The position numbers and the translations under genes are program-made. Positions 49,743 through 58,608 of a stretch of DNA of 64,000 nt are shown here, piece by piece. Under the pieces are notes generated by a model that had not been told where the DNA came from, did not search any database, and was given only the letters and a program-made list of their open reading frames with translations. Source of the stretch: Myxococcus guangdongensis (GTDB lineage Bacteria; Myxococcota; Myxococcia; Myxococcales; Myxococcaceae). Position 1 is the stretch's first letter, and every line of letters begins with the position of its first letter. Location of the stretch: contig NZ_JAJVKW010000020.1 in NCBI RefSeq assembly GCF_024198255.1, positions 110,942 through 174,941 on the forward strand, read 5' to 3'.

Positions 49743-50417
49743 TCAGAACAGGAAGCCGATGCGAACCAGGTCCATGTCCACGTCGAGGATGGCCCGGTCA
49801 CCCCGCGCCACCACGTCGTGGCTGTTGCGGATGAAGGCGTACTGCGCGCCGATGTCCACGCTGTCGCGGCGCTGGTTGAAGCTGTAGCCCACGCCGAGGC
49901 CGACGATGGGCTCGAAGAAGAAGGCCTGGCCGCGCGTCACCGCCCGGTAGCCCACGTCCAGGCCGAGCGTGAGCTGGAAGCCCTGCTCGTCCTCGTACTG
50001 CAGCGAGTAGTTCCTGCCGTTGGGCCGGTAGCGCAGCGTCTCCCGGCTCCAGGTGCCCGACAGCCTCGGCTGCAGGAAGATGCCCTGGCCTCGTGGCCGC
50101 GGCGAGGGCTTCCAGGCCACGCCCAGCGTCATCTTCAACTGCCGCATCTTGGAGCAGCGCGACGGCTCGAAGTCACACCGGTTGGCCGTCATCATGGGCG
50201 TGATTTCGAGCACGCCCGTGGTGCTCTCCGAGAAGCGCCGCCCGAAGCCGACGGGGAGGGCGACGTGCAGCCGCTCCGTCATGGGCCCCGCCAGCAGCAG
50301 CGACAGGTGCGTCACCGGCGACAGCCAGAGCGCGTTCTTCGGGGAGGCGTCGTCCTCCCCCTGCGCATGCACCGCGGGCGCGAGGAGGAGCAGCACGGCG
50401 AGGGCAATCCGTTTCAG
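49743..50417 (-). CDS. Exported outer-membrane beta-barrel-like protein (CTG start)
   Basis: About 224 residues. I place the start at CTG because AGGAG lies seven bases upstream and the product then begins with Lys-Arg and a clean signal peptide (IALAVLLLLAPAVHAQ). The upstream ATGs lengthen the n-region improbably. The mature part is a beta-rich barrel (VTHLSLLLAGPMTERLHVAL, FFFEPIVGLGVGYSF) ending in Phe. Function is unknown. Confidence 0.7.
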   Translation of the reverse strand: MKRIALAVLLLLAPAVHAQGEDDASPKNALWLSPVTHLSLLLAGPMTERLHVALPVGFGRRFSESTTGVLEITPMMTANRCDFEPSRCSKMRQLKMTLGVAWKPSPRPRGQGIFLQPRLSGTWSRETLRYRPNGRNYSLQYEDEQGFQLTLGLDVGYRAVTRGQAFFFEPIVGLGVGYSFNQRRDSVDIGAQYAFIRNSHDVVARGDRAILDVDMDLVRIGFLF

Positions 50418-50608
50418 GGTGTCGCTCCTGTTGCTGGGTGGCGATTGTCTCCAAGCAACACCCATGCCTCGCGTCATCCCCATCGGCACCGCCCGTGTGT
50501 CCCGGCGGTGGAGGGGCTCTTTTCGCGACAGGATTGTCAGGACCGGGCCCCGAGCCCACGGACGGCGCTGTCGCGGTCTCCGGCGCGCCGGGGGCGCCAA
50601 AGACAGAC

Positions 50609-50638
50609 GGGGCTGGACGGTGAGTGCCGTCCAACCCC
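50609..50638 (-). terminator. Hairpin after the endonuclease I gene
   Basis: A 12-bp stem (GGGGCTGGACGG / CCGTCCAACCCC, one G-U or A-C pair depending on strand) lies about 30 bases past the endonuclease stop on the minus strand. A short T-rich run follows (CTGTCTTT), so a modest intrinsic terminator is likely. Confidence 0.6.
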
Positions 50639-50666
50639 GTGGCTCAGCGCCGCGTGAAGCGAGCGC

Positions 50667-51920
50667 CTAGAAGTCCTTGATGCGGTCCGCCAGGCTGGCG
50701 TTGTCGATGAAGGCGTTGCTGTTGCCCTGGATGTTGGAGACGCGGCGGTTGCGCTCGATCTCCGCGGCGTCCACGGCGTCCAGCTTGTTCCACGCCTTGA
50801 GGGCCGCTTCCTCGTCGTTGGGGATGGGCTTGTTGTACGTGGAGGAGAAGTAGAACATCGCGCGCGCCACGTTGCCCTTGTGGGAGTCGGGCGGCTCGAA
50901 GACGGTGTTGCCCTTGCTGTCCGTGCCCAGCTTGGCGCCGTTGTGGCTCCACTTGACGTTGACCACCTCGCCGAAGGGGAAGCTGCTGCGGCGGGAGTTG
51001 GCCTTGCTGTCGGTGGGGAACAGGTGGTGCAGGTCGCTCTTGGCCGCGCCCGTGGCGCCCTTGGACTGGGGCCAGGTGTGCTCCACGTTCATCACCGTGT
51101 TGTTCGGAATCTTGCCGCCCTTGGTCTCCAGGCCGGTGTAGACGCACTCCACGTTGCCCGCGGCGTTCACGTCCAGGCTGGTGAAGATGAGGCGGCGCGC
51201 CTCGTTGTAGCTGACGACCTTCTTGTCGGAGGACGACTCGCGCACGGCGCGCAGCAGCGCGTCGTCACGCAGCCCGTCGAAGGGATCATCCGACGGCTCG
51301 GGGTCCGGCTCGGGCGCCTTCGTCTCCGGGACGATGTTCAGCCCCCACTGCTTCAGCGTGCCCGTGTCGCCCTTGGCCTGGTCCTGCACCTCCAGCGTCC
51401 AGGTCCCCTTCGTGGACTCGCCAGCGAAGGCGCTCAGGTCGAAGCTGCCCTTGAGGTCATCCGCGGAGCCACCCTGGCGGCTGGACACCACCGCGCTCTT
51501 GCCGGAGGGGGCCGTCAGCTTCACCGTCAAATCGCCGCGGTACGTGTGGGCGATGTCCAGGTCGAGCTTGAGCGACTCCACCTTGGCGTCGTCGGGGACG
51601 TTCAGGGTGCTGGTGACGGTGGAGTTGTCCTTGATGGCCGCGTTGGGGCTGGTGGTGTGGACCAGCGGGGCGGCCTGGGCGCTGGCGCCGGCCTTCAGGC
51701 CCTCGGTGGCCGCGTTCGACACGGTGGGCTTCACCGGGACGAAGACCGCGCCGAGCTTGGTCATCAGGGAGGGAGACAGGCCCGCGAGTCCGGAGCGCGA
51801 GGGCTCGAACTCGTTGCGAGCCACCGACGGTGTCCGGGCGGCGGACGTCTCACGGGTGGTCTCAGTTTCAGTCGGGCGGGCGGGGAGGGGCGAGCGACGG
51901 GGGCCGACGACACTGGTCAT
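50667..51920 (-). CDS. Endonuclease I with proprotein-convertase P domain
   Basis: About 417 residues. The first 90 or so are low-complexity and carry no signal peptide. A P/Homo B beta-barrel follows (DDAKVESLKLDLDIAHTYRGD, GTWTLEVQDQAKGDTGTL). The C-terminal half is an endonuclease I (EndA/Vvn-type) domain: MNVEHTWPQSKG, SDLHHLFPTDSKANSRRSS and FPFGEVV, with the His of VEHTWP as the likely general base. These nucleases are usually exported and cut DNA or RNA. The lack of a signal peptide implies an alternative exit route or a wrong start. Confidence 0.88.
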   Translation of the reverse strand: MTSVVGPRRSPLPARPTETETTRETSAARTPSVARNEFEPSRSGLAGLSPSLMTKLGAVFVPVKPTVSNAATEGLKAGASAQAAPLVHTTSPNAAIKDNSTVTSTLNVPDDAKVESLKLDLDIAHTYRGDLTVKLTAPSGKSAVVSSRQGGSADDLKGSFDLSAFAGESTKGTWTLEVQDQAKGDTGTLKQWGLNIVPETKAPEPDPEPSDDPFDGLRDDALLRAVRESSSDKKVVSYNEARRLIFTSLDVNAAGNVECVYTGLETKGGKIPNNTVMNVEHTWPQSKGATGAAKSDLHHLFPTDSKANSRRSSFPFGEVVNVKWSHNGAKLGTDSKGNTVFEPPDSHKGNVARAMFYFSSTYNKPIPNDEEAALKAWNKLDAVDAAEIERNRRVSNIQGNSNAFIDNASLADRIKDF

Positions 51921-52056
51921 GCAGGCATTATCGGCGGCGGCGCGTCCCAGGTTGTCCCGTCTCCGTGTCTTTTTTGATGACGCCGGAAAACTGGGGATTT
52001 CCCGGCGACGCCTGCGTCTTTTCCGGGGTTTGGCGGCGCGGTGGGATGTGACGGGC

Positions 52057-52593
52057 TCAGTTCCGCAGGAGTTCGGTCTGCGTCCGGCCGTCGGCGCTGA
52101 CGCCATCCAGTCGGACGAAGTCGATGGAGAAGGGCCAGGAGGTCTTCACGAAGATGTGGAGCAGCTGGGCGGTGCCGGCGCCGAACTTCGTCCAGGCCTG
52201 CACCGCGCACCCGCCTCCTTGGACCTGGGTGGTGGTGAGGTCGATGGGGCGATCCGCGAAGGCCTTCAAGCGGATGCGAATCCGGCCGCCGTCGGGCGTG
52301 AGCTCCACCTGCTGCGAGTCCGCCAGGCCGTAGGCGGGTTGCTCGACGCCGAGCAGGTCCTCCACCTCCGCCTCGCCGCGCTCCAGCATGCGCCAGTAGA
52401 CGCGCACGGGTTTGGTGCCCACCGGATGGCAGGCCTCGTCGAGCCGCACGGCGTAGTGGACCTGGTTGCGGTTCTCACTCCGGGACAGGAAGAAGGCGGA
52501 CGGCTCGTGGGGCGACGGCTCCGCGAGGGCCCGCGCGGGGAGGAGTGCCAGCGCGGCGGTGACGATGGTCCTGAGCCAGACGTTGCGGTGCAC
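52057..52593 (-). CDS. DUF4833-family exported protein (GTG start)
   Basis: A 178-residue protein with a signal peptide (RTIVTAALALLPARALAEP). The mature part matches the DUF4833 pattern (SENRNQVHYAVRLDEAC, VRVYWRML, AYGLADSQQVEL). The family is beta-rich and of unknown function. GTG is used because a run of G lies just upstream and the signal starts there. Two Cys in the mature part may form a disulfide. Confidence 0.8.
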   Translation of the reverse strand: MHRNVWLRTIVTAALALLPARALAEPSPHEPSAFFLSRSENRNQVHYAVRLDEACHPVGTKPVRVYWRMLERGEAEVEDLLGVEQPAYGLADSQQVELTPDGGRIRIRLKAFADRPIDLTTTQVQGGGCAVQAWTKFGAGTAQLLHIFVKTSWPFSIDFVRLDGVSADGRTQTELLRN

Positions 52594-52873
52594 GACGGTT
52601 CCCCCCTCACACGGCGGAGTGACGCGGACGGCGATGCTGGGACGGTGAACACCCCAGGCGCCGACTTCTGTCACCCGGCCAGAGCCTTTCGGCCGGGCGG
52701 TGCCTAGCATGGAAGGCGTCCCGGGTCTGCTTTCGCGCGGGCCCGAGTGTCCTGCCGTGGGCGTCACGCGCGTGGCCTGACTTAACCCCGGCCCCTGGCG
52801 GCCGCATGACGAACCGCCAGGGAGGGATTGCGCCGGAGCCCGGGTGGCGTGTGCCCCGGGCCCTGGCGGTCCA

Positions 52874-54475
52874 TCACGGCGTGGTGAAGAAGGAGCTGAT
52901 GGCCTCGGCGCTGTGGAAGGGCAGCTTCTCGAGCGACGTGAAGGGCTCGCTCAGGTCGAAACCCGGCGACACGATGGAGGCCACGCGCAGGTAGTAGATG
53001 CTGTCGGGCTGCAGCGTGCCCGGGGGCAGGCGAAGCTGGGTGGTGGAGCCGGGGGCGTAGATGCTGCCGGCGGGCCGCAGGAACCGCAGCTCCGAGTCAT
53101 ACCGGTAGATCGACACCCGGTAGGCGTGGGGCGTGCCAAGCGTGGGCGGCGTCCAGGCGAGGACGGGGCTGTTGGTGCCCACCTCGCGCTGCACGCTCGC
53201 GGGGACGCCGTCGATGGTCAACGCGCGGGGCGGAGACACCCGCGGCTGCACGGGGCCGGCGATGAGGTTGTCGAACACGTCGTACGAATAGAGACGACCC
53301 GACAGGTACATGGAGATGCCCGAGTCATCCGGCACCGGGGACAGGACGCGGAACGGATAGCTGTGGATGCCGACCAGCCCCCAGCTCGAGGGGAAGGGAT
53401 TGCCGAACTTCAGGCGGCTGGTGAAGTTGAACGACGCGCTCCGGGGGAGGAACAGGTTGAGCAGCTCTCCGGAGTAGCCCACCCAGCGCCCGCCGGTGTT
53501 GTGCGCGTTGGGGAGGACCTCGAAGAGGGGCGTGGAGCCGGTGGCCTGCGGGTGCACGTCCGTGGCGAACTGGGTGTAGACGGGCAGACGCCACTCGATG
53601 GGGAACTCGCGCATCGGCGTGGGCTGCAGGTAGCCCGACACGGCCAGCGGGGTGATTCCGTCCGGCACGTAGTCGAACGCGCCCATCTGCACGGAGCGCT
53701 CCACCGCGGCGTAGCCCAGCGCCGTCCCGTCCGGTGCCGTCCCGGCGCTGAACTGGCTGAGCTGATTGACGTACATCCGGTCGCCCTTGGACGCGTCGAA
53801 GATGGGCAGGTTGTAGCCGCTGCTCAGGCCGAGGTCGGCCTGGTTGGTGAGCAGCGTCGTCTGGCCGTCGGGAATCTGGTCGAAGATGTTCACGTACCCG
53901 AACAGGTCCACTTCACCGGAGGTGAGCTGGAGGCTGGAGCCGGGCTGCAGGCTGCTCCAGGTGTTCTGCCACGGCGCCAGGTTGAGCAGGTTGATCTGCA
54001 GCGCGGTGAGGTAGCTGTTCGAGTACTCGGCGTCCATCCGCCCCAGGCGGTTGCTGCCGATGTCGATGTGGCGCGCGTCGGTGATGACCTGCGTGGAGCC
54101 GGTGCGCAGGTAGTACGGGCCGGAGGGCACGTTGTTGAAGCGCCAGCCGCCGGGCACCGCGGAGCCGAGGATGATTTGGAAGGTGGAGCCCTGCTGCACG
54201 AGGATTTCGGGCGGATGGGCGGACAGGTCATTGACCTGCTCGGCGATGCCCACCGACGTGTAGAAGCGCGTGGTGTTGGTCACCAGCACCGCATCGGACG
54301 GAGGACCCGCGTCGGGCGAGGGGCCCCCATCGGTGGGGGAGGCGTTCTCCGTTCCCGGGTCGATATGCGACTGCCCATCATCCAGTTCCTGCTCATGCCT
54401 GGGTGCTTCGCCACACCCCACCAACCAGACCACGCATGCCGAGCCGAGTACCGCGGAGAGACGAACCAGCTTCAC
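52874..54475 (-). CDS. Large exported lipoprotein of unknown function (GTG start)
   Basis: About 533 residues. AGGAGG lies five bases before a GTG that opens a lipoprotein signal (LVRLSAVLGSACVVWLVGC). A short Asp/Gly/Pro spacer follows. The long middle part is beta-rich (FYTSVGIAEQ..., GGWRFNNVPSGPYYL) and the last 100 residues resemble a fibronectin-III-like fold (LAWTPPTLGTPHAYRVSIY, IYYLRVASI). I do not recognise the central domain. A surface role is likely. Confidence 0.78.
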   Translation of the reverse strand: MKLVRLSAVLGSACVVWLVGCGEAPRHEQELDDGQSHIDPGTENASPTDGGPSPDAGPPSDAVLVTNTTRFYTSVGIAEQVNDLSAHPPEILVQQGSTFQIILGSAVPGGWRFNNVPSGPYYLRTGSTQVITDARHIDIGSNRLGRMDAEYSNSYLTALQINLLNLAPWQNTWSSLQPGSSLQLTSGEVDLFGYVNIFDQIPDGQTTLLTNQADLGLSSGYNLPIFDASKGDRMYVNQLSQFSAGTAPDGTALGYAAVERSVQMGAFDYVPDGITPLAVSGYLQPTPMREFPIEWRLPVYTQFATDVHPQATGSTPLFEVLPNAHNTGGRWVGYSGELLNLFLPRSASFNFTSRLKFGNPFPSSWGLVGIHSYPFRVLSPVPDDSGISMYLSGRLYSYDVFDNLIAGPVQPRVSPPRALTIDGVPASVQREVGTNSPVLAWTPPTLGTPHAYRVSIYRYDSELRFLRPAGSIYAPGSTTQLRLPPGTLQPDSIYYLRVASIVSPGFDLSEPFTSLEKLPFHSAEAISSFFTTP

Positions 54476-54678
54476 GAAGACCTCCTGATTGAAATGCCGC
54501 GGACACAATACGCGCGGGCACCTCGGCTCTGGCTGTCTGGGTGGATTTGTTCCTCATCGGGAAATCATCTGCCTGTGTTTTGCGCAATCCGTGCGCGTCG
54601 GGTGTGGTGCTTCCAAAGCCCTGCCCGGACATCGGGAGTGCCCGCCGCGCGTCTGTTCATGGGGTGCTGATGCCGGGC

Positions 54679-56187
54679 TCAGGTGTCGTCGCAGTCCCGG
54701 AGCGGGATGAACCACACCTGGAATGAGCCGGTGTCGTCGATGGCGCGAAAATAGATGCGGTCGCCGACGCGCGTGAAGCCTTCCGGGAGCGAGCTCTTCC
54801 CTCGGGTCGCGATGTCCGCCAGGGGGAGGGTCGAGGCGACGGTGCCGTGCGTGAACCAGGGCTCGAGCCCTTCGCCCGGCGCCGTGGCGGCGAAGAGGGC
54901 GGCGCCCTGGCCCACCGGGAACAGGGGGGAGGCGTACTCGTCACTCAGGCTGAGCGCTTCCGACAGGGGTTGAGTGCCCGCCGTGGTGCCGTCGGACGTC
55001 CAGAGCGTCGCGGCTCGCGGTGCGGGACCGGGGCTCGCGATGGCCACGGAGAAGAAGAGCCGCCCTCCCGAGACGGTGTATTGTTGAAGATAGGGATAAG
55101 CGGCCTCCTCGCCCGCATGGGGGTTGGGGAGGGTGGCGACCGAGCCCTTTCCGCCGCCACTCAACGACAGTCGCTGGATGCGCATCCGCATGCTCGAGGC
55201 GTCGATCGAGGCCAGGTAGGCATTGCCTTTCAATGTGCCGAGCAGGGTGACGCCCTTGCTGAAGGCATCCACCCGTCGGGTCCCCGCCGTGGTGCCATCG
55301 GTCCTCCACACCTCCGTGTTCGCGCCGTCCGCGAACAGGAAGAGCCCCACGTCCCCGGCCTGCCCCGTGCCGACGATGGGGACGGGCTGGGCATCCACCT
55401 TCTTGACGAGGGACGTGCCGGCGGCGGTGCCATCCGTGCGCCACAGCGCGGTGCCCTGCGCGGCCGAGGACAGGAAGAAGAGCTGGTAGGGGCCCACGCG
55501 CAGCGACATGTTCCCGAGCGCCGACTCCGGGCCGAAGCGCGCGAAGCGCAGCGTGCCCTCGGGTGTTCCATCGGTGTGCCACAACTCCAGCTCCGGTGCG
55601 CCGGGCGTGGGGCTCCATTGGCGCATGAAGGTGAGCTTCCCGTTCTGGGCCGCGACGAAGTTGAGGTGGGTGCCTTCAGGGCCCGGGGTCAGATCCTCGA
55701 CCCGGTGCGTGCCCGCCTCGGTGCCGTCGCTGACCCACAGCTCGCCGCCTGTCGCGGGCTCGTCGAGTTGGAAGAACACCCGCGGGCCCACGGGCATCAG
55801 GTTGCGCAGCGCGGGGATGCCCACCGGGGCCGCGGGGAAGGACTTCACCCGGGTCGTCCCCGCCTGTGTGCCATTGCTGCGCCAGAGCGCGGCGCTGCCG
55901 TCGGACAGGTTGGTGGCGAAGTAGAGCGTGCCTTGGACGTCGGCGAACGACTCCGGGTAGGGGCCGTTGAGCGTGGCCCCGGAGCCGGGCGGGATGACGA
56001 CCGCGAGGCGCGCGGGGAGCCCCGGGCAGACCTGCTCGGTGAGCGCCTGGCTCGCCGTGGCTCCCCGGAAGCCTGGCATGGAGCGGGCGGCGGGCGCGAT
56101 GCCCGCTCCTCGAAGCTCCAAGCGGGTGGGGCCGCCGCAGCCGGCGAACACCAGGCCCATCAGCAGATACACATGTCTCGGTTGCAT
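54679..56187 (-). CDS. ELWxxDGT-repeat lipoprotein
   Basis: About 502 residues with a lipoprotein signal (YLLMGLVFAGCGG). The mature protein is a series of about seven blades carrying ALWRSNGTQAGT, ELWVSDGTEAGT, ELWHTDGTPEGT, ALWRTDGTAAGT, EVWRTDGTTAGT and TLWTSDGTTAGT. This repeat is common in myxobacteria and probably makes a beta-propeller. GGAGGAGAGGGAC before the ATG fixes the start. A ligand is not known. Confidence 0.93.
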   Translation of the reverse strand: MQPRHVYLLMGLVFAGCGGPTRLELRGAGIAPAARSMPGFRGATASQALTEQVCPGLPARLAVVIPPGSGATLNGPYPESFADVQGTLYFATNLSDGSAALWRSNGTQAGTTRVKSFPAAPVGIPALRNLMPVGPRVFFQLDEPATGGELWVSDGTEAGTHRVEDLTPGPEGTHLNFVAAQNGKLTFMRQWSPTPGAPELELWHTDGTPEGTLRFARFGPESALGNMSLRVGPYQLFFLSSAAQGTALWRTDGTAAGTSLVKKVDAQPVPIVGTGQAGDVGLFLFADGANTEVWRTDGTTAGTRRVDAFSKGVTLLGTLKGNAYLASIDASSMRMRIQRLSLSGGGKGSVATLPNPHAGEEAAYPYLQQYTVSGGRLFFSVAIASPGPAPRAATLWTSDGTTAGTQPLSEALSLSDEYASPLFPVGQGAALFAATAPGEGLEPWFTHGTVASTLPLADIATRGKSSLPEGFTRVGDRIYFRAIDDTGSFQVWFIPLRDCDDT

Positions 56188-56321
56188 GTCCCTCTCCTCC
56201 GTGTCGACCACCGACGGAGGATGGGATGGGCGGAAGGGATTCCCCTATCCGGCAGCGAGGCGAGCCCCTATTCACGGACGGACAGGTGCCCTCCCTCGCA
56301 AGGGAGGACACCTGCACGGGA

Positions 56322-56720
56322 TTACTGGGCGAAGGCCGAGCAGGCCCAGATGCCGAACGAGCAGAAGCAGTCCCCCGTGAGCTGTTCGCCCAGGCAGCAG
56401 TCCCGCGTGCGTCCATTGGGCGAGCACGCCTTGCCCGCGATGTTGCCGCAGTGATTGGCGAGCAGCAGGCACTCGGGGGCGGGGCTCGGGGTGAGCGGGC
56501 AGTGCTGGTAGAGGCCGTCGCACTCGACATACGCCCCGTCGGAGGCGGAGCAGGTGTTGCCCTGACACGACAGCGTCCCGGTGGCGCACGTCGTCGCACA
56601 GGTGACGAGCGCGCTCGACTCCGTCCCGAGTGCCTCGGCGGGCTCCTCGACGCCAGTTCCTCCACAAGCCACCAGGCCCGAGACAGCGAGCGCGGCCAGC
56701 AGCGCCAGATGATTCTTCAT
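56322..56720 (-). CDS. Cys-rich small lipoprotein
   Basis: A 132-residue lipoprotein (signal ending SGLVACGG). The mature region has about 14 Cys in a regular pattern (CATTCATGTLSC, CSPNGRTRDCCLG, DCFCSFGIWAC), suggesting a small disulfide-knotted domain. It starts 135 bases or so upstream of the ELWxxDGT gene's start on the same strand. Function is unknown. Confidence 0.8.
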   Translation of the reverse strand: MKNHLALLAALAVSGLVACGGTGVEEPAEALGTESSALVTCATTCATGTLSCQGNTCSASDGAYVECDGLYQHCPLTPSPAPECLLLANHCGNIAGKACSPNGRTRDCCLGEQLTGDCFCSFGIWACSAFAQ

Positions 56721-56957
56721 CGGATGGTCTCTCTTTCAGGCGGATACAGGATGACGGACACCCGGATGGCGGGCGCCGCTGACGTCGAATCGAAGCACAG
56801 GGCATGGCGATATCGCCATGGAGTTGTTCTTGAATCAGGGTGGCTGATTCCTGGCGGTCCGCGGGGTGGGGCGGGGTCCGGGTGAAGGGGGCTTCTGAGT
56901 TCCCCTCGGCGCGTCACCGGGCGCTATAAGGCTGCCAGGACAGCTCGAGGAGAACTC

Positions 56958-57179
56958 GTGGGAATCATCCGGCTCGTGGGAGTGATGCTCGCCGTGGCGG
57001 GCGGCGTGTTGCTGTGGACGGGGCTCAATGCGCGGGAGTCGCTCACCGAGCGCGCCACGCAGGCCTTCACCGGCAAGTACACGGAGCAGACCACGCTGTA
57101 CCTGGCGGGCGGCGGCGCCGCGCTCGCGGGAGGCCTCCTGCTGGTGGCGTTCGGCGGCGGTCGCGGCAAGCGTCGCTAG
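56958..57179 (+). CDS. DUF3185-family small membrane protein
   Basis: A 73-residue protein with two helices (LVGVMLAVAGGVLLWTGL and LYLAGGGAALAGGLLLVAF) joined by a polar loop, matching the DUF3185 pattern. The GTG start follows CTCGAGGAG. The basic tail (GRGKRR) should face the cytoplasm. Function is unknown. Confidence 0.8.
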   Translation: MGIIRLVGVMLAVAGGVLLWTGLNARESLTERATQAFTGKYTEQTTLYLAGGGAALAGGLLLVAFGGGRGKRR

Positions 57180-57235
57180 TCACTCGGGTGTGGAGGGCTG
57201 CCTCCTCGCGCCGTCTCGGCGCGAGTGGGCCTTGC

Positions 57236-57447
57236 CTCGTCTGGGGCGCTCGATGGCGCAGGCGTGCGTCCATCGCCCCCGCTCCGCGTGCCCCCGGACA
57301 ATGTCTGCCTCCGGGGCCGCGCGTCAGGGCGCGAGCACGCTCGGCTCGTCTGGGGCGCTCGATGGAGCAGGAGTGGTCCATTGCCCCCGCTCCGCGCCAC
57401 CCGGACGAGGTCCGTCTCCGGCGCCGCGCGTCAGGGCGTGAGCAGGG
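57236..57447 (+). repeat. 109-base direct tandem repeat, two copies
   Basis: Two copies in direct order, starting at 57236 and 57345, each opening CTCGTCTGGGGCGCTCGATGG and ending near CCGCGCGTCAGGGCG. They differ at scattered positions. The array lies between convergent genes and encodes nothing convincing. Parts could fold into hairpins, so it may be a REP-like or degenerate mobile sequence. Confidence 0.8.
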
Positions 57448-57450
57448 GGC

Positions 57451-58527
57451 TCAGGTGGGGCGCACCGGCGCTTCATGCGCGGGGTCGCCGACGGCGTGCA
57501 GCCGGGACCAGCCGCGCTCCCGCAGCAACCGGTGGATGGGCTCCCGCAGCGAGGCCCGCAGTCGCTGCTCCGCGTCCGGTGTCCCCTCGCCGCTCGTGGA
57601 CACCCGCCAGACGGCCGCGCCTTCGCCCGAGGGCAGGGCCTCGCCCTCCAGCACCAGCCGGATGACCATCGGCGGCGGCCCCAGGGCCTCGGGCATGCTC
57701 ACGCCCGCGTCCAGCGTGGCCCGTGCACGGTCCGGGGCGCACAGGCCGTTGAACACGGCGACGGCCTGCTCGGCCACGGCGCGGTGGGAGCACTCGAAGA
57801 TGACGCGCCAGGGCCGGTGCGTGGGCTTCGCCGTCGGCGTCATCAGCCACCGGAACAGGCACACCGCGAGCGTCGCGCCGAGCATCTGCGCGGCGACGAT
57901 GGATTCGACGTCCCAGGCGTGCAGGGCGCTGGTGCGGGTGCTCACCGCGCGGGCGAGGATGAGCGCCGGATTGGCCAGCGAGCGCGAGTCGGTGAACCAC
58001 ACCGTCGCCGCGGCATACCCGGCCACGACGAAGTGCGTGGCGGAGGGCCGGGTGCGCACGCAGCCACGCACCACGATGAGCAGGCCGAATGTCGCCACCA
58101 GCTCCGTGAGGAACTGCGCCGAGCTGGCCGAGGGCGCCCGCGTCGCGATGAGCAGCGGCTCCCCACACATGAGGTGGGCCACCAGCCGTCCCGCGAGCCC
58201 TCCGCCCAGCTGGGCCATCACGTAGCGCGGCACGTCCCGCCACGGTGTCCCGTCCTCCAGCGCGTCCGCGAAGGTGAGGGCGGGGTTGAAGTGCGCGCCC
58301 GACAGCGGCTGGAGCACCCACGTGAGGCACGCGAGCACGACGCCGGCCGCCAGGGACATGAAGAGGCGGTTGTCGGTGGCGCTCACGCCCAGGTGCTCGG
58401 CGCCGTGGTGCGCGCCTTCCAAGGCCACCACGAGCAGTCCGCAGCCGAGCGCCTCCACGGCGAGCCGCCGCGGGCGATTGAGCCGCCCGGCGCTGGCGGA
58501 GGTCATGGATGCATCTGCGCTCGTCAT
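57451..58527 (-). CDS. MIP-family aquaporin/aquaglyceroporin fused to degenerate ArsC-like domain
   Basis: About 358 residues. Residues about 15-235 are a six-helix MIP channel with both Asn-Pro-Ala loops (GAHFNPALTF and SLANPALIL). The C-terminal 110 residues (FECSHRAVAEQAVAVFNG..., MVIRLVLEGEALP) line up with low-molecular-weight phosphatase/arsenate reductase domains (FxCxHN...Q). The Cys is kept but the P-loop Arg/Ser pattern is not, so catalysis is doubtful. GGAGG eight bases before the ATG sets the start. Channel-ArsC fusions are known in arsenic detoxification; the role here is inferred. Confidence 0.78.
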   Translation of the reverse strand: MTSADASMTSASAGRLNRPRRLAVEALGCGLLVVALEGAHHGAEHLGVSATDNRLFMSLAAGVVLACLTWVLQPLSGAHFNPALTFADALEDGTPWRDVPRYVMAQLGGGLAGRLVAHLMCGEPLLIATRAPSASSAQFLTELVATFGLLIVVRGCVRTRPSATHFVVAGYAAATVWFTDSRSLANPALILARAVSTRTSALHAWDVESIVAAQMLGATLAVCLFRWLMTPTAKPTHRPWRVIFECSHRAVAEQAVAVFNGLCAPDRARATLDAGVSMPEALGPPPMVIRLVLEGEALPSGEGAAVWRVSTSGEGTPDAEQRLRASLREPIHRLLRERGWSRLHAVGDPAHEAPVRPT

Positions 58528-58608
58528 CGCGGGGCCCTCCTGCGGCGCTCCCACCCTATGCCTGGGGGAATGGGCCGTCAAAGCCGACGCGAGCGCCTGC
58601 CGGCGCGA

